This document shows positions 1 to 10,789 of a stretch of DNA of 64,000 bases, piece by piece. Position 1 is the first letter of the stretch; each line of letters starts with the position of its first letter. Both the position numbers and the translations under genes were made by a program. The notes beneath the pieces are model-generated. The model made no database searches and was not told the origin of the DNA. It was given only the letters and a program-made list of their open reading frames with translations. Source of the stretch: Dolomedes plantarius (taxonomy: Eukaryota; Arthropoda; Arachnida; Araneae; Dolomedidae). The DNA lies in contig OU015496.1 in NCBI GenBank assembly GCA_907164885.2, positions 102,219,132 to 102,283,131 on the forward strand, in the 5' to 3' direction.

Positions 1-309
1 CTACACCACAGGTCCATCAGGGCTCGACCCGGCGACTGGGCATGGTCGACTCAGCCTTTCATCCCTTGAGTGGGTTGATGAAATGAGAACCAAGCATGCT
101 TGGGAACTAACTCACTCTGGGGTCCCACGACAGGCTGACCACCTGCCCGAGACATATACTGTATGGCACCCCAAGCCCACGGTCAAGTAAGTGGAGATGG
201 GCACCACCAGCCTTGGTCCACAATGGACTGTAGTGCCACTGGTTAGTTAGTTAGTTAAGACCAGTGACGCGCAAACTGTAGGGCGCACCACTGGTCTTAA
301 CTTATATAT
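1..309. repeat. Partial interspersed repeat ending in a hairpin
   Basis: GC-richer block cut by the window start. It contains a short GTTA run followed by a perfect inverted repeat with 13-nt arms (254-266 and 289-301) around a loop holding ACGCGC and GGGCGC. The abrupt change to AT-rich sequence after about 309 marks the repeat boundary. Composition and terminal simple repeat suggest the 3' part of a SINE or another short retroelement, but the family is not recognised. Confidence 0.45.
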
Positions 310-326
310 GTATTTAATTATATGTA

Positions 327-640
327 CAGTCGAACAACGTTATAGCAAACCCGGTATATAACAAACTCCCAGATATAACGAACAACAATTTTGGTCCCGC
401 CGTTTTCCTATTGTACGTAATTTGATTAGTATTGTGTCAGTTTAATGCAATTAATTTTAGACGATTTAATTCATTAATGATCATTTTTAATAGATTTTAT
501 CATTTTTTTAATACATTATTATTGAATACACATTGCAACTAATGAGTTATACATTTTGTGAACTTTAGCATTTTTCTTAACGGTTCGACTATAGCGAACC
601 ACCGGATACAGCGATAGTTCGTTATAACGGGGCTCGACTG
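327..640. mobile_element. pogo/Tigger-like MITE, 314 bp
   Basis: The left end begins CAGTCGAACAACGTTATA and the right end is its inverted, slightly diverged counterpart (GTTATAACGGGGCTCGACTG). Both ends are flanked by TA (325-326 and 641-642), the target duplication expected for the Tc1/mariner/pogo superfamily. The interior is AT-rich and non-coding. CAGT...ACTG termini with TA target sites are typical of pogo/Tigger-mobilised MITEs; the class assignment is inferred from ends only. Confidence 0.75.
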
Positions 641-642
641 TA

Positions 643-1794
643 TTTAATTAGAACTGAATATTTTTGAAAAAAAAGTGCTCCGAACAGAGGTATCTTAAGT
701 CACTCATTCGAACGAAAATGTCAAATAACTCATCAAATTCCGTTTTAAAGTGGACATTTTAAATATAAATTTCTCAAATGTGGCACTTAATATACAAAAG
801 AAATGTTACATAAGTAAGAAATCATTTGTATTCAAATTTTGATTTGATCTTAAAATCGTTTAAGATTAGTTTCGAAGCACGAAACAAAAAATATCTTTGA
901 AATAAGTTAGATTTAAATATAAGTACTTTTTGACCAGAAATTCCCGGAGACTTCAAAATACATTGATAAAGGGCCGAAAGAAAAGTAGATTGATGCCTCC
1001 TTTATAATTGTCTTTTACTTCTTAGAAGTAAACTGAAGTAACTATAGATACGTTACAACGTACTTCATTCACTGCTGTAATAAAATCTTATACCCCAATA
1101 GTATCTCAATACAGACAAATAACCTTGCATTTAAGTCTCTTCATTAAAGTCTTTTACTGGATTTTGTACGGCCATCGAAAGAAAATCAGCGTGTTTTCTT
1201 TCCAAATCAGCATCATTATTTTGCTAGACCCGCATGTCGATATTTTTAGCAGCCTTTTCGCTAAGTCTCTCGTTCGAAATGATTATATCTCTAAAGACCT
1301 TCGCTGAGGATTATCGTGTTCTCAATGTAACATGTTAAGTTAAAACAAAAAAGGGATGGTAACTAGACAAAGGAATTTAAAAGGAACGATTTAAGAATTG
1401 TTTTTATGTATACGACAAAGATATATTTGCCGAATCAATTGCGAAAGATAATGCATTTTGATGATATTTAAAGTGAAAAATATTATTTTTACTCAGTTTA
1501 TGATTGGAGAATTTCGACCAATGTTGTTACGGGGGATATAAAAAAAATTCAAAAATATTAATTCATGTGATTTGAATTCATAAGTTTTGCTGTATAAGTA
1601 AAATGTAAGATTTTTACCAAATCATTTGCAAAGGATAATGCATTTTGATAACATTTAAAATGAAAAATACCCCTTTTAATCAATTTATAATTGGATAATT
1701 TCAACGAACGATGTTACAGGCGATATAAAAAATATCTACACTATTAATTCATGCGTTTTGAATTCAAAAGTTTCACCATATTGACGCTGCTTTG
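643..1794. other. AT-rich non-coding stretch
   Basis: No gene is seen; short open frames here are chance products of low complexity. Positions about 1440-1500 and 1620-1690 share a diverged motif (a GATAATGCATTTTGAT-like core followed by related sequence), so part of the stretch is an old local duplication of roughly 180 bp. It also contains one copy of the diverged repeat family listed separately at 1137-1310. Confidence 0.6.
1137..1310 (+). repeat. Diverged interspersed repeat, family A
   Basis: Shares ordered motifs with copies near 7205, 15235 and 17940: a leading TTCATTAAAGTC-like word, a central CATCATTATTT word, and a trailing CTCTAAAGACC word. Identity is low and indels are frequent, so this is an ancient family. 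No open frame is conserved between copies; function unknown. Confidence 0.4.
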
Positions 1795-1968
1795 ACTAAA
1801 CTCGCCCATCCACCCCGCGAAATTCTGTTGGCTACTTTATTATAAGAGCCCCATATGGCTTCTTAACAGAGGATAGCACAGGAACATCCAAACCTTACTT
1901 AGGATTCGAACCCAATCTCCCTGGAAGCTCGAGACGCTAACCATTATGCCATGTGGTTGGTTGTCGAA
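1795..1968 (-). mobile_element. tRNA-derived SINE (minus strand)
   Basis: Read on the minus strand, there is an A-box-like TGGCATAATGGTTAGC and, about 35 nt later, a B-box-like GGGTTCGAATCC, the spacing of an internal pol III promoter. The flanks do not form an acceptor stem, so it is a tRNA-derived SINE head and not a tRNA gene. The body runs towards lower coordinates and includes a GC-richer piece near 1800-1870. Exact ends and target-site duplication were not resolved. Confidence 0.65.
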
Positions 1969-1979
1969 AGATATTGGTT

Positions 1980-3150
1980 CCCGAATCTTTATGAATATAA
2001 ATCATTTTTAATTCAATAGTTCAAGAATTAGCAAAATTTGAAACATACATAGATTAAACGAAACTGTTTTAAGATACTGCCTGTTTACTTTTCACGAGTA
2101 AACGTTGTAGAGAAAACTTTATTATTCATAGAGACAAAAATAATGTAAAGGCAAAAATTTAAATTTTCTGGTTATATGATTCTTTTCTTACCTGCGAAAT
2201 TTCTATATCTTCAATGTCACAGTTAAAAATGTCGATTAAAAATAAAATTATGAGACGACAAACATTCAACACATATACGACGACCGTTTTAAATTAATTT
2301 CTTTAACCCCTTAACGATTGCATAATTTTCAAGAAAACAGTAAAAAAAGTGCCTATTTTTTCCGGAGGATTCCATTTATTTATTGATCTTCCACATCGAG
2401 TTTAAAAAAAACCCCATCCCCAATTACATTATAGTTTGTCTGGTGCTGCCATCTGGTATATAAAATAAGAAATAAAAAAATTTCAGGGCAAATGAAATGG
2501 ATTGTTTTCAATCGTTTGGTGCGTTAATTTTGAACACTTCATCCCGGAAATATCACATGCACGAGAAACAGAGGGAGAAACCTCACCCGGTTATTTTGAC
2601 GGGAGCGAGAAGGAACGCATTTTATTACATAAATAACCACAAAACCCAGCACCTTTTTTGCTTTATCAAAGTCATTTATTGGTGTATACAAATAACAATA
2701 ATAATAATAATAATAATGCTAAATAGATCTTTATGTTCTACCAGTAGACGTCATCATTACGCTAGTCTTGTACTGTGATATTTTATGGTAGCAGAAATTT
2801 CACTAAATCTCTTATTTGAACAGATGATAGCTTTAAAGTTTTTTCAGCAACTTAAAAGTTATTTCATATTATGCAAGAAGTAGAAAAGAACCCATACCAC
2901 ATCAATTACCTACAAAAATTATTATGTACTAGAAACCTTTGATAGCATCAAATAAATTCTATAGCAGGATGTATAATAAAAAATATAGAATTGCAAAGTG
3001 CCAAAAAAACCCCTCTCTGGATAGTAAGTTTAAAAAGGGCCCAGAACCATTCAATATTAAAAACTATTAATATTATACTTTAAGCTGGGAATATAAGGTA
3101 CATAACATTTGTAAGGATTTAATGGTAATAGCTGAATTAATTTTTTTTAA
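1980..3150. other. AT-rich non-coding stretch
   Basis: No supported gene. Contains a short (AAT)n run at about 2697-2715. A family-A-like word (CTTTATCAAAGTCATTTATTGG) lies at about 2660. The frame at 2497-2778 has no recognisable domain and overlaps the microsatellite, so I do not call it a gene. Confidence 0.5.
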
Positions 3151-3153
3151 ACT

Positions 3154-3469
3154 TAGGATTACATTTGTCCAGAATGGTCCTCCGTATAGCAAAATTTCAG
3201 ACACTAAAACCGACCGTCCGTACCTCTCGAGCTATAATTTTGGCAGTGCGCCAAACCCAGTCTGTATCGCTTGGACAAACTGTAAACAGTTAAACAGAAA
3301 AGTACCAAAATGCGTTAAAATTTTGACATGCATATCTATATATATATATATATATATATAACATACAAAAGAGGTACATATATTGCATACAAAAGAGGTA
3401 AACAACGATAAGTAATCCTACGTTAATAACCCGCGGACTACCCGAGAGACTACCCGAATTTTTTTTTTG
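3154..3469 (-). mobile_element. Short inverted-repeat element with TA core (copy 1, minus)
   Basis: Reverse-complement copy of the elements at 20991-22373 and 35671-35992. It has the shared inverted word TAACGTAGGATTAC near both ends, a conserved arm with the CCAAAATTATAACTCG-like segment, a variable TA-rich core (about 3336-3361), and the GGTAGTCTC end followed by an A-run (T-run on this strand). A short internal duplication of ACATACAAAAGAGGTA is present (3361-3400). Non-coding; superfamily unknown. Confidence 0.7.
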
Positions 3470-3477
3470 TAATTATG

Positions 3478-4140
3478 TTTTTGCTTTCCCATGTGACCAA
3501 AAAATAGTGATTGTTTGACTTGTATAGTCGTAAGAATTGCAATTAAATACTTTATGACATAAAATTGTTCTTTTCTATGACATGCGACAAGGAAATAAAT
3601 TTTGAAGTAAAAGAAGAGACTATCTGGATATTTCAGAATAAAATATATATTCATACCTGAAAATCGAATGTGTAAAGAGTATATGTAAACCAGCGGATTT
3701 ACAGAAAAACTTTTTTTTATTGGTAACTGAATATTTTTGCTTTTTCACAAAGAAAACTAATGTAGAAGTTTTTTGGCATCGTCATCCATCCGGTTTTTTG
3801 ATTGGAAGGACAGTAAATAAATATTTCCCAGTATGAAAAATGTTCTTTGCTATGACACTTGACAAGACGATAAATTCTGAAGAAGTAAAAGAAAAGTATC
3901 TCAGGACATTATGGAGTAAAGAATAAAGAGTGTATTTTGTACTAAAAAATTCATGTAGTAAAAATAAATCGCTTTATTTACTTCTTTTTCTGCATACATT
4001 TGTTTTTCGAACAGGGGTTGGTTTTGGATTTACCAACCATTCGGTTGTCTAAGTGTTATAAATGTTAAATAGAATGAGAAGAATGAACAAAAGTCGGCAG
4101 TTTTGAACCGGGATCAGATGGAATCAATATTTTGTCTACA
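3478..4140. repeat. Tandem duplication, copy 1 (about 660 bp)
   Basis: Aligns in order with 4222-4905: both start at TTTCCCATGTGACCAAA, share TAAATACTTTATGACATAAA, then GAAAAATGTTCTTTGC and GATAAATTCTGAAGAAGT, and end in a rearranged TTTGAAC-rich segment. Each copy also holds two related subunits about 280 bp apart carrying a TGTTCTTTNCTATGACA word. Non-coding, AT-rich, diverged. The (TA)n tract 4152-4210 separates the copies. Confidence 0.7.
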
Positions 4141-4151
4141 AAAAAAATCTT

Positions 4152-4165
4152 AATATATATATATA

Positions 4166-4210
<45 letters not shown>
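4152..4210. repeat. (TA)n microsatellite
   Basis: Near-pure TA dinucleotide run with one interruption (AGTATA), lying between the two copies of the local duplication. Confidence 0.95.
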
Positions 4211-4213
<3 letters not shown>

Positions 4214-4221
4214 TATTTTAG

Positions 4222-4905
4222 ATTTCCCATGTGACCAAAGAATGTTGATTGTTTGACGCTAACCTCATTCCTTTTGTATGACCGCAGGAATTGTAATTAA
4301 ATACTTTATGACATAAAATTGTTCTTTGCTATGACACGTGATAAGGAAACAAATTTTGATAAAAAGAGTCTATCTGGATATTTCGGAATAAAGGACATAT
4401 TCGTACCTAAAAGTCAGATGGTTAAGAAGTATACGTAAATAAGCTGATTTTAAGAACACATTTTATTCATTGGTAACTGCATACTTCTGCTTTGTCAGGA
4501 AGCCAAATAATGAAGAAGTTTTTGGTATCGTCATTCATCCGGTATTCTGATTGGAAGGACAAGTAAGTAAATATTTTCCAGTATGAAAAATGTTCTTTGC
4601 AATGGCGCTTGACAAGGCGATAAATTCTGAAGAAGTGAAAGAAAAGTATAAGAAAAGGACATTAAAGAGTAAAGAATAAAGAATGTACTTCATGCTAAAC
4701 TATTCATGTAGTAAATGTAAATTGCTTTATTTCTTTTGTTGGTACAATTTGTATATTTTCTTTGCAGCATGGGTTGGCTTTGTCTTTACCAATCATCCAG
4801 TTGTCTGATTCTGAACTTTATAAATATAAAATAGATTGAGATGAATTTTAAAAAGGAGCAGGTTTGAACTTGAGATTCAAATTGAATTAATATTTTTCCG
4901 GAGAA
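4222..4905. repeat. Tandem duplication, copy 2 (about 680 bp)
   Basis: Second copy of the 3478-4140 block, with the same order of words and the same internal pair of roughly 280-bp subunits. Indels and substitutions are frequent, including an added segment near 4258-4280, so the event is not recent. No reading frame is shared between copies. Confidence 0.7.
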
Positions 4906-4909
4906 AATC

Positions 4910-6700
4910 TAAATACAAAAATAAAGGAATATAGACAAAAATGAAATTTAGTTTGTTTAAATCAAGTAAAATGTATCCAGAGCTAAATTCAATCAAATAT
5001 TTCTTTATAGACCAACGTAAGTTTCCATAATAGAATACCCTTTCCATACACAAATATTTCCTTCAAAATTCTAATCTCAAAGTCAGAGGACCTGAAAAAG
5101 TAATCAAAGTGAATTTAGCTTCATTTATTTACTTTTTTGTCTGCAGCAAATTTTTGTTTTGTGTTCAAAAACTTAAGTGGCTTTTATTGTATAAATGCTA
5201 AAATTGCTTTCATTGACTTTTTTTACCTTCTGTCCTTTTAAAACTCCCATATTGTTCTTCTAATCCTTTAAAAATCCTCGGACGAATGTTTAAGGTTTAT
5301 TTTTGATATAAGATAAGCTTCCAAACCCACAAATAATTGTTTGGAATAAAAAGTATCATTAGAAAAATTAATTATCAATTAAAACTAAATTTCGTTTACT
5401 CATTTGTTTTGGAGGTTGATGAACTAAAAGCACATTGCTAATTTTCCCTTTTTATTTAAATATTAAAATGAATGCTCTTTTCAATAAAGAAAAAACAAAA
5501 TTTCGAATAAAAAAAAGCCCGTGGGTTTTTACTGAGTGAAAAAGGATCTAATGTTCTGCTTTAAAAAATATAAAGGGTTAATTTACGGTTATTTTTGTGA
5601 AGGTAAAATGACACAGTAGTTTAAGAGGAGAAAGCAACTGATGATTCCGTATAGTTTTAAGTACATAACTTAGTACTTAAAAAATATGCTCTAATTAGTA
5701 CTTATAAAATATTAGTATTTCCTTTTAGTACTTAAAAAAATATGTATAGTTTTTAGTCCATAATTTAAAATAAATTTGATAAGGGATACTTCATTCTAAA
5801 CTAATTCCCCCTAGACATAAAAAAGTATTATTTTCTCATACGAAACATTGAAATAATTCCGAAAGTCTTCATTCAAGTAATGCAGACCAGGAAAAAAAAT
5901 CCTTTTTTTATTTTTATACAGTGGTTCTTATTTTTCTATCATTTGTCAATATACAGTTCAGTTTTTACTGCTACATTTTGATCAATATTTTTGCTTCGTA
6001 TTATGATCCCAAAAACAGTAATTGTGATTTTTTTTACCGAATGAAGAGAAAATATTTTGTTATGGATTAAGGACTAAAGAAAAAAAGTATTTCAGATTAG
6101 AAAAACAATGAACAACAAATATCTTAGAATACTATTTGAAGGAAAAAAAATTTTTTTTATCAGAACTAACAAGTTCTTGAATATTTTGGCATAGTGAAAA
6201 AAAGTTTTACAAGTGCCAAGAACAATTATTAGTAAGCTGATATATAAGTATAAAGGATACTGTTTTCATGGAAGAAGAATTGAAGATGAATGTAATTATG
6301 AACAGATTACGCAAAATAAAGGAATAAAAATCTTTATTCAATTCAATTTCGATTTTTCTTTTTTATCCGTATTGAGAAATGAAGTACTTTATGTTTGTTT
6401 AGATGATTTCTTTATTTTCTTCATTTAAACATTAAGAGATTCCACAAGAAATTAGATTAGCAATTCTTTGAGGACAGTTTAACTAAAGGTGGTGATTATT
6501 TTTTCAGTAAACTTCTTGTTCAGAGAAAAAGTTTACATTTGTGGAAATGTAGGTTGTGAAATTTAAAAAACTTCTTTAGATCCATAGCACTTTAAAATCT
6601 CAAAAACCAGATTTTCATCTTAATAATGCAAGTATGCTAAATAAAAAATTTTGTAAATAAAAGGGCATATTTACTGGTATGCCCTCTACTTTACTACTAT
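4910..6700. other. AT-rich non-coding stretch
   Basis: Nothing recognisable. Homopolymer A/T runs are frequent. The short frame at 6213-6428 has no family signature and its composition matches its surroundings, so it is not called as a gene. Confidence 0.5.
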
Positions 6701-6947
6701 TAATAATACATGCCAAATTACAGAATTTTAAAATGAGTTTGATTAAAGTTTTGATGAAGGTTTCTTCGTTGATATTGATGAATATTTCTTACTATACATT
6801 GAACATATACATTGAACAATTTACAGAATTTTAAAATATTAATAATGCATGCCATTTTACAGAATTTTAAAATGAGTTTGATTAAAGTTTTGATGAAGGT
6901 TTCTTCGTTGATATTGATGAATATTTCTTACTATACATTGAACATAT
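6701..6947. repeat. Recent tandem duplication, 139-bp period
   Basis: About 108 bp at 6701-6808 is repeated almost exactly at 6840-6947 (offset 139), including TGAGTTTGATTAAAGTTTTG and TTCTTCGTTGATATTGATG. The differences are a handful of substitutions near the left end. The frame that crosses the second copy is incidental. Confidence 0.9.
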
Positions 6948-7204
6948 ATGTCAGAAGTAGTCAAGCAAGTCACCGAATATTCTCTTATAGTAAAGATGGT
7001 TTTGCAAAACTTAAAATAGAAGAGATTAAATTAATTTTTAAAAAAAATAACACCATTTATTTCTGACATATAAGTTCGACAAAATATTCAAAATAATTAT
7101 ACGTATTAGTGGTGATTATACCAAAAGATGCATACATCAGTTCAACATAAATGATGATTAGAAAACTTTAAAAGTATTTTATCCCAACATATAACACTGA
7201 TTTC

Positions 7205-7420
7205 GCTTTATTAAAGTCATTTATTAGCTCTGGCAAATCCGACGATTTTTCCCCTAATGAGCGTCATTATTTCCCCCAATCCGTTACATTGTGACAATCT
7301 GAGCAACAGTATCGCCAAGCCTTTCAAATCGCTCAGAGAAATGACGCTTCTAAAGACCCCTCAACTCCACGAGATTAATGTTTTCTTAAGACATATACAT
7401 AGATGAAAAGAGGGAACTGA
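7205..7420 (+). repeat. Diverged interspersed repeat, family A
   Basis: One of the better copies: TTTATTAAAGTCATTTATTA, then CTAATGAGCGTCATTATTTC, then CCGTTACATTGTGACA, then CTTCTAAAGACC. These words occur in the same order at 15235 and 17940 and in part at 1137. No open frame is shared among copies. Confidence 0.45.
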
Positions 7421-7574
7421 GATACCTTCATAAAATAAATGAAATATCGGAATAAAGATGCTTGAAGTGAAGTAAAGTTTCCTATTCGAGCAACATGACG
7501 TGAAATAAAAATTGAGAAAAATTATATGGTGTAACATATAAGGAATTTTTCTTTCTTTCATAATACAATTTAGT

Positions 7575-7945
7575 GCCTAGAGAGGGACCAAAGTAGCCTT
7601 GTGGTAGCAGGTCGGCTTTTGCGCAGAGGGTTCTCGGTTCGCATCCCGACAAGCACCATTAAATACCTTTGTATCTAGGCCGGATATGGGCACCTTAACT
7701 CCATAGAGTGGAAAGCCCTCACTATGAGTTCAGAGAGGGTAGGAGAGGGTACGATTCTCCCCACATGTCGCTCCAGGGGGTGCTCGGTTAAAAGAGAAGT
7801 GGCACCTAGCTAAGACGGATTCCTACGCTTGTGGTGCTATTGTAAACCAGAGCCGCACTCCTCAGCTATCAAAACCTGTATGGACTTGGAACATTTCCGG
7901 TCTGGAACACCTCCGGCAAGGTCATTAGCAACAATGATAACAACA
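7575..7945 (+). mobile_element. tRNA-derived SINE, near full length
   Basis: Begins with a tRNA-like head: A-box-like TAGCCTTGTGGTAGCAGG and B-box-like CGGTTCGCATCCC about 30 nt later. A GC-rich body follows and the tail is AACAATGATAACAAC before AT-rich flanks. An AAC-type tail is also seen on the non-LTR fragment ending at 13480, so a shared 3' recognition sequence with a partner LINE is possible. Target-site duplication not resolved. Confidence 0.75.
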
Positions 7946-7949
7946 AAAA

Positions 7950-9136
7950 TATCTATAGAAAACATGATTAATTGGATAAATTTCTTTCCTTATTTTCTTT
8001 CTTAATTAAGGTCTTTTTATTTTAGTCTGTAATTTTTCAAGTGGACATAGTCTTTTTACTGAACAATGGCAGGATGGGAATAAAAAGACAGTGCAAAATG
8101 GCATTTAATATTTCAAAAAACAGCAAGGAAGTAAAACATAAATAAGAAAATAGCTATGAACTAATTTTGTTTTAATCTACGTCCTTTTTACTTGCCTCTA
8201 ACTGAGCCTAATGAAAGTTGTTTTATTTTCGCTGGAAAGCAATTTATTTCACTTGTCTTCTGTTAGATATCGAGTAATCACATTTCGATACACCAATCGC
8301 TTAAAGGAACGACGATTGATTTGTTGTGTTGTTGAAAGCTTCGGCTCAATGATGCTAATCTATTATTGAGAATTTTTGTAGAATATTTCGCTTGCTCCGA
8401 ATTAGTTTGCCTTGTTGAAGTTCCAAATCGAAAAATTTTACATAATGATAATCGATTGTTCCAAATATTTCGCTTGTTAAGTTGATGATTGATTGGTTGC
8501 ATTGTTGAAGAATCGAACCTGATTGTTTTATATGCTGTTGGTCTATTTGCCAATATACTTCGATTGAATATTAGACGATTTGTTTTGAAAAAAATACATA
8601 GAATAAAGCTTAATAAAGAGAATACTTCTCTCATTAGGATTACTGGGTTCTATGACCCCTATTTTTAAATTAAGATCATGAAATATCAAGTAAAGCTAAT
8701 TAAATTACCGCAGCTTTGTTATTTTCAAGCACCAAAGTCTCCATCCATAATGGTAGAAGATGATTAATTCTTTCCTTTGTGGTGCAATTGGATTGATTGC
8801 AATTTGTCTATAACCAGTTAAAACTCGGAATAATTCCGCTTTTGAAATTAATTTTTTTCCTGTTGCGTACTTGTTGTCTATGCCATGCTTAAAAGCCTAC
8901 AATGAAGATGAAACCTTGTACGTGGCTATTGGGCACGCTGATGAAGCATATGAATAATACTCAGTGTTGTCGAAAGTGTTTTAACTGTGATTTTAGTATG
9001 TTTTATATTCATTCCTCTAGATTATTATAATGTTCGACTATTTTCTCTTCAATTGTTGACGATTTACTTATTCATCTTTTGAAAGTATCATTTTTTTTGT
9101 ATTTCACATATATTTTGGTTAGATAATCATTTAGGA
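7950..9136. other. AT-rich non-coding stretch
   Basis: No gene supported. Between about 8270 and 8640 a loose, diverged repetition of a TGTTGAAG..CGAA..TTT motif recurs three or four times (TTGTTGAAAG, CTTGTTGAAG, CATTGTTGAAG), which keeps a frame open on the minus strand (8278-8634). That frame has no recognisable domain, so I treat it as a decayed short repeat. Confidence 0.45.
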
Positions 9137-9833
9137 TTAAGGGGACAAGGGACCTTCAAATTCGAAATTTTAAAATTTAAAACTTTAAAATTCAAAATTT
9201 TTAACTCTGTATACAAAATGAGAACAGTTTTCTTTTCTACTACACTGAAAACCATTAGAGTTAAAAATAAGAGATTTTTCGCAGAAAATGCTTGTTTTCA
9301 AATTTTTTTTCCAGATATCTAACTTTTTTTCCAAAATGCTCCATGCGCATTCCATATCAATTAAAAACCTTAACTTTTTTATTATAACTTTACCATATGT
9401 ATATAAATACAATTGTGCATTCAGTTTTTTTGGTATGAATCTCAAGTCTTAACTATATTTTTTTTCTATTGTGCCTGTTATTTTTTTAAAGTTTTTGCAT
9501 GTTTTTACTCTATTTTATGGTCTATAAAATTGGAAAATGTTTAGGGTTTCAAAGAATTATGCACTGTTTAGTGACAAGCACTTCCATCAACAAATCCAAG
9601 GAGTTTGGAATAAATCAGACGAAAATAAATGCTCATGGAGCATTTTGAAAAATTCTAGTATTTTTGAAGAATTTTTTTGATAAACATGTCTTATTCTTCC
9701 ACAAAATACTTATTTGTGAATTCTAAGTATCTTCAATGTAATAGGAAAGAATATTAATTATACTCATGTAGTATATAGAGTAAAATATTGAAAATTAAAG
9801 ATGAATGCGATTGAAGGTCCCTTGTTCCCTTAA
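9137..9833. mobile_element. TTAA-flanked MITE, about 690 bp
   Basis: Left end TTAAGGGGACAAGGGACC and right end GGTCCCTTGTTCCCTTAA are inverted copies with one mismatch across 23 bp (9137-9159 and 9811-9833). Both termini carry TTAA, the target-site duplication produced by piggyBac-type transposases. The interior is AT-rich and non-coding. The piggyBac link is an inference from TTAA; the TIR is not one I can assign to a named family. Confidence 0.7.
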
Positions 9834-10151
9834 TGTGATAAGAATCAAAATCTTACTGATATCATTTTAGAAAACGTTTGAAAAGAAAGCATTTTTTCCC
9901 CGAACACTCTACATCAGTGGTGATTTTGCTTTCGTAATCATAGAAACAACGAAACTTATCCCCCGATTAATATAATTTTATTAAAGTTATTTTATCAATT
10001 CTGGACAGACCGCAAAAGGCAGCACTTTTTGTTTCAGTGTACTTATTTCCCTTAGTTTTGAAAAATGGAATTTCCAGCAGATTTTTGAAAGGCTGTCATT
10101 TAAAATTTTGATTGCTGGAAGGAAGTATCAACTCCACAAACACGGACTGTT
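9834..10151. other. AT-rich stretch with a partial family-A word
   Basis: Near 9965-10010 it carries TTTTATTAAAGTTATTTTATC, resembling the start of the diverged family A, but the later words are not clear. No gene seen. Confidence 0.35.
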
Positions 10152-10785
10152 AAGATATATACCGTAAACTCTTGAAAATAATACGCACTTTTTTTTACAT
10201 TTTAGTCCACAAAAATGAGGGTGCGTATTATACTCGTGTACAAATAAATGTGGTTTTAAACATTGAATAAACGACAAACAATAGAGGAGTTGATAATTTG
10301 ACAGTATTGATTGTTTTGAATTAAAAATTTAAGTTTTTTCTACCAAATTTGACGTTTTCGTTTCATTTTATTACAGATTTCATTTATGTTAATAAATATT
10401 TGTACAATTTTTAAATAAAATATTGAAAAATTATAGGTGCGTATTATAGTCAAATTTTAGTTTCTTCCGAAAATTTCGCTCAAAATCAAGCGTGCGTATT
10501 ATACACGTGTGCGTATTATAGTCGAGTGTATATAATATTATCGGATTATAATATAATTATGGGCGCGTATTAAAGTCGAATTTTAATTTCTGCCGAAAAT
10601 TTCGCTCAAAATCAAGCATGCGTATTATACACGTGTGCGTATTATAGTCGGGTATATATAATATTATCGGATTATAATATAATTATGGGCCGTATTATAG
10701 TCGAATTTTAATTTTTTCCGAAAATCACGCGCAAAATCAAGCATGCGCATTATACACGCGTGCGTATTATAGTCAAGATTTTATA
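10152..10785. repeat. Repeat with three 125-bp tandem units
   Basis: The word GCGTATTATAGTC and the AATTTTAATTTCTKCCGAAA segment recur at 10439, 10565 and 10690, a period of about 125 bp, each unit ending in TATACACGTGTGCGTATTAT. The left boundary (about 10160-10190, AATAATACGCAC) is inverted relative to the right boundary (GTGCGTATTATAGTC, about 10760), so the array sits inside an inverted-repeat element. Non-coding. Confidence 0.8.
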
Positions 10786-10789
10786 GTAG

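Noticed and set aside
1888..1960. Functional tRNA gene on the minus strand
   Set aside because: A- and B-box-like words are present but acceptor and anticodon stems do not pair by eye; it is the head of a SINE. The same applies to 7590-7660, 16951-17030, 28712-28775 and 30810-30880.
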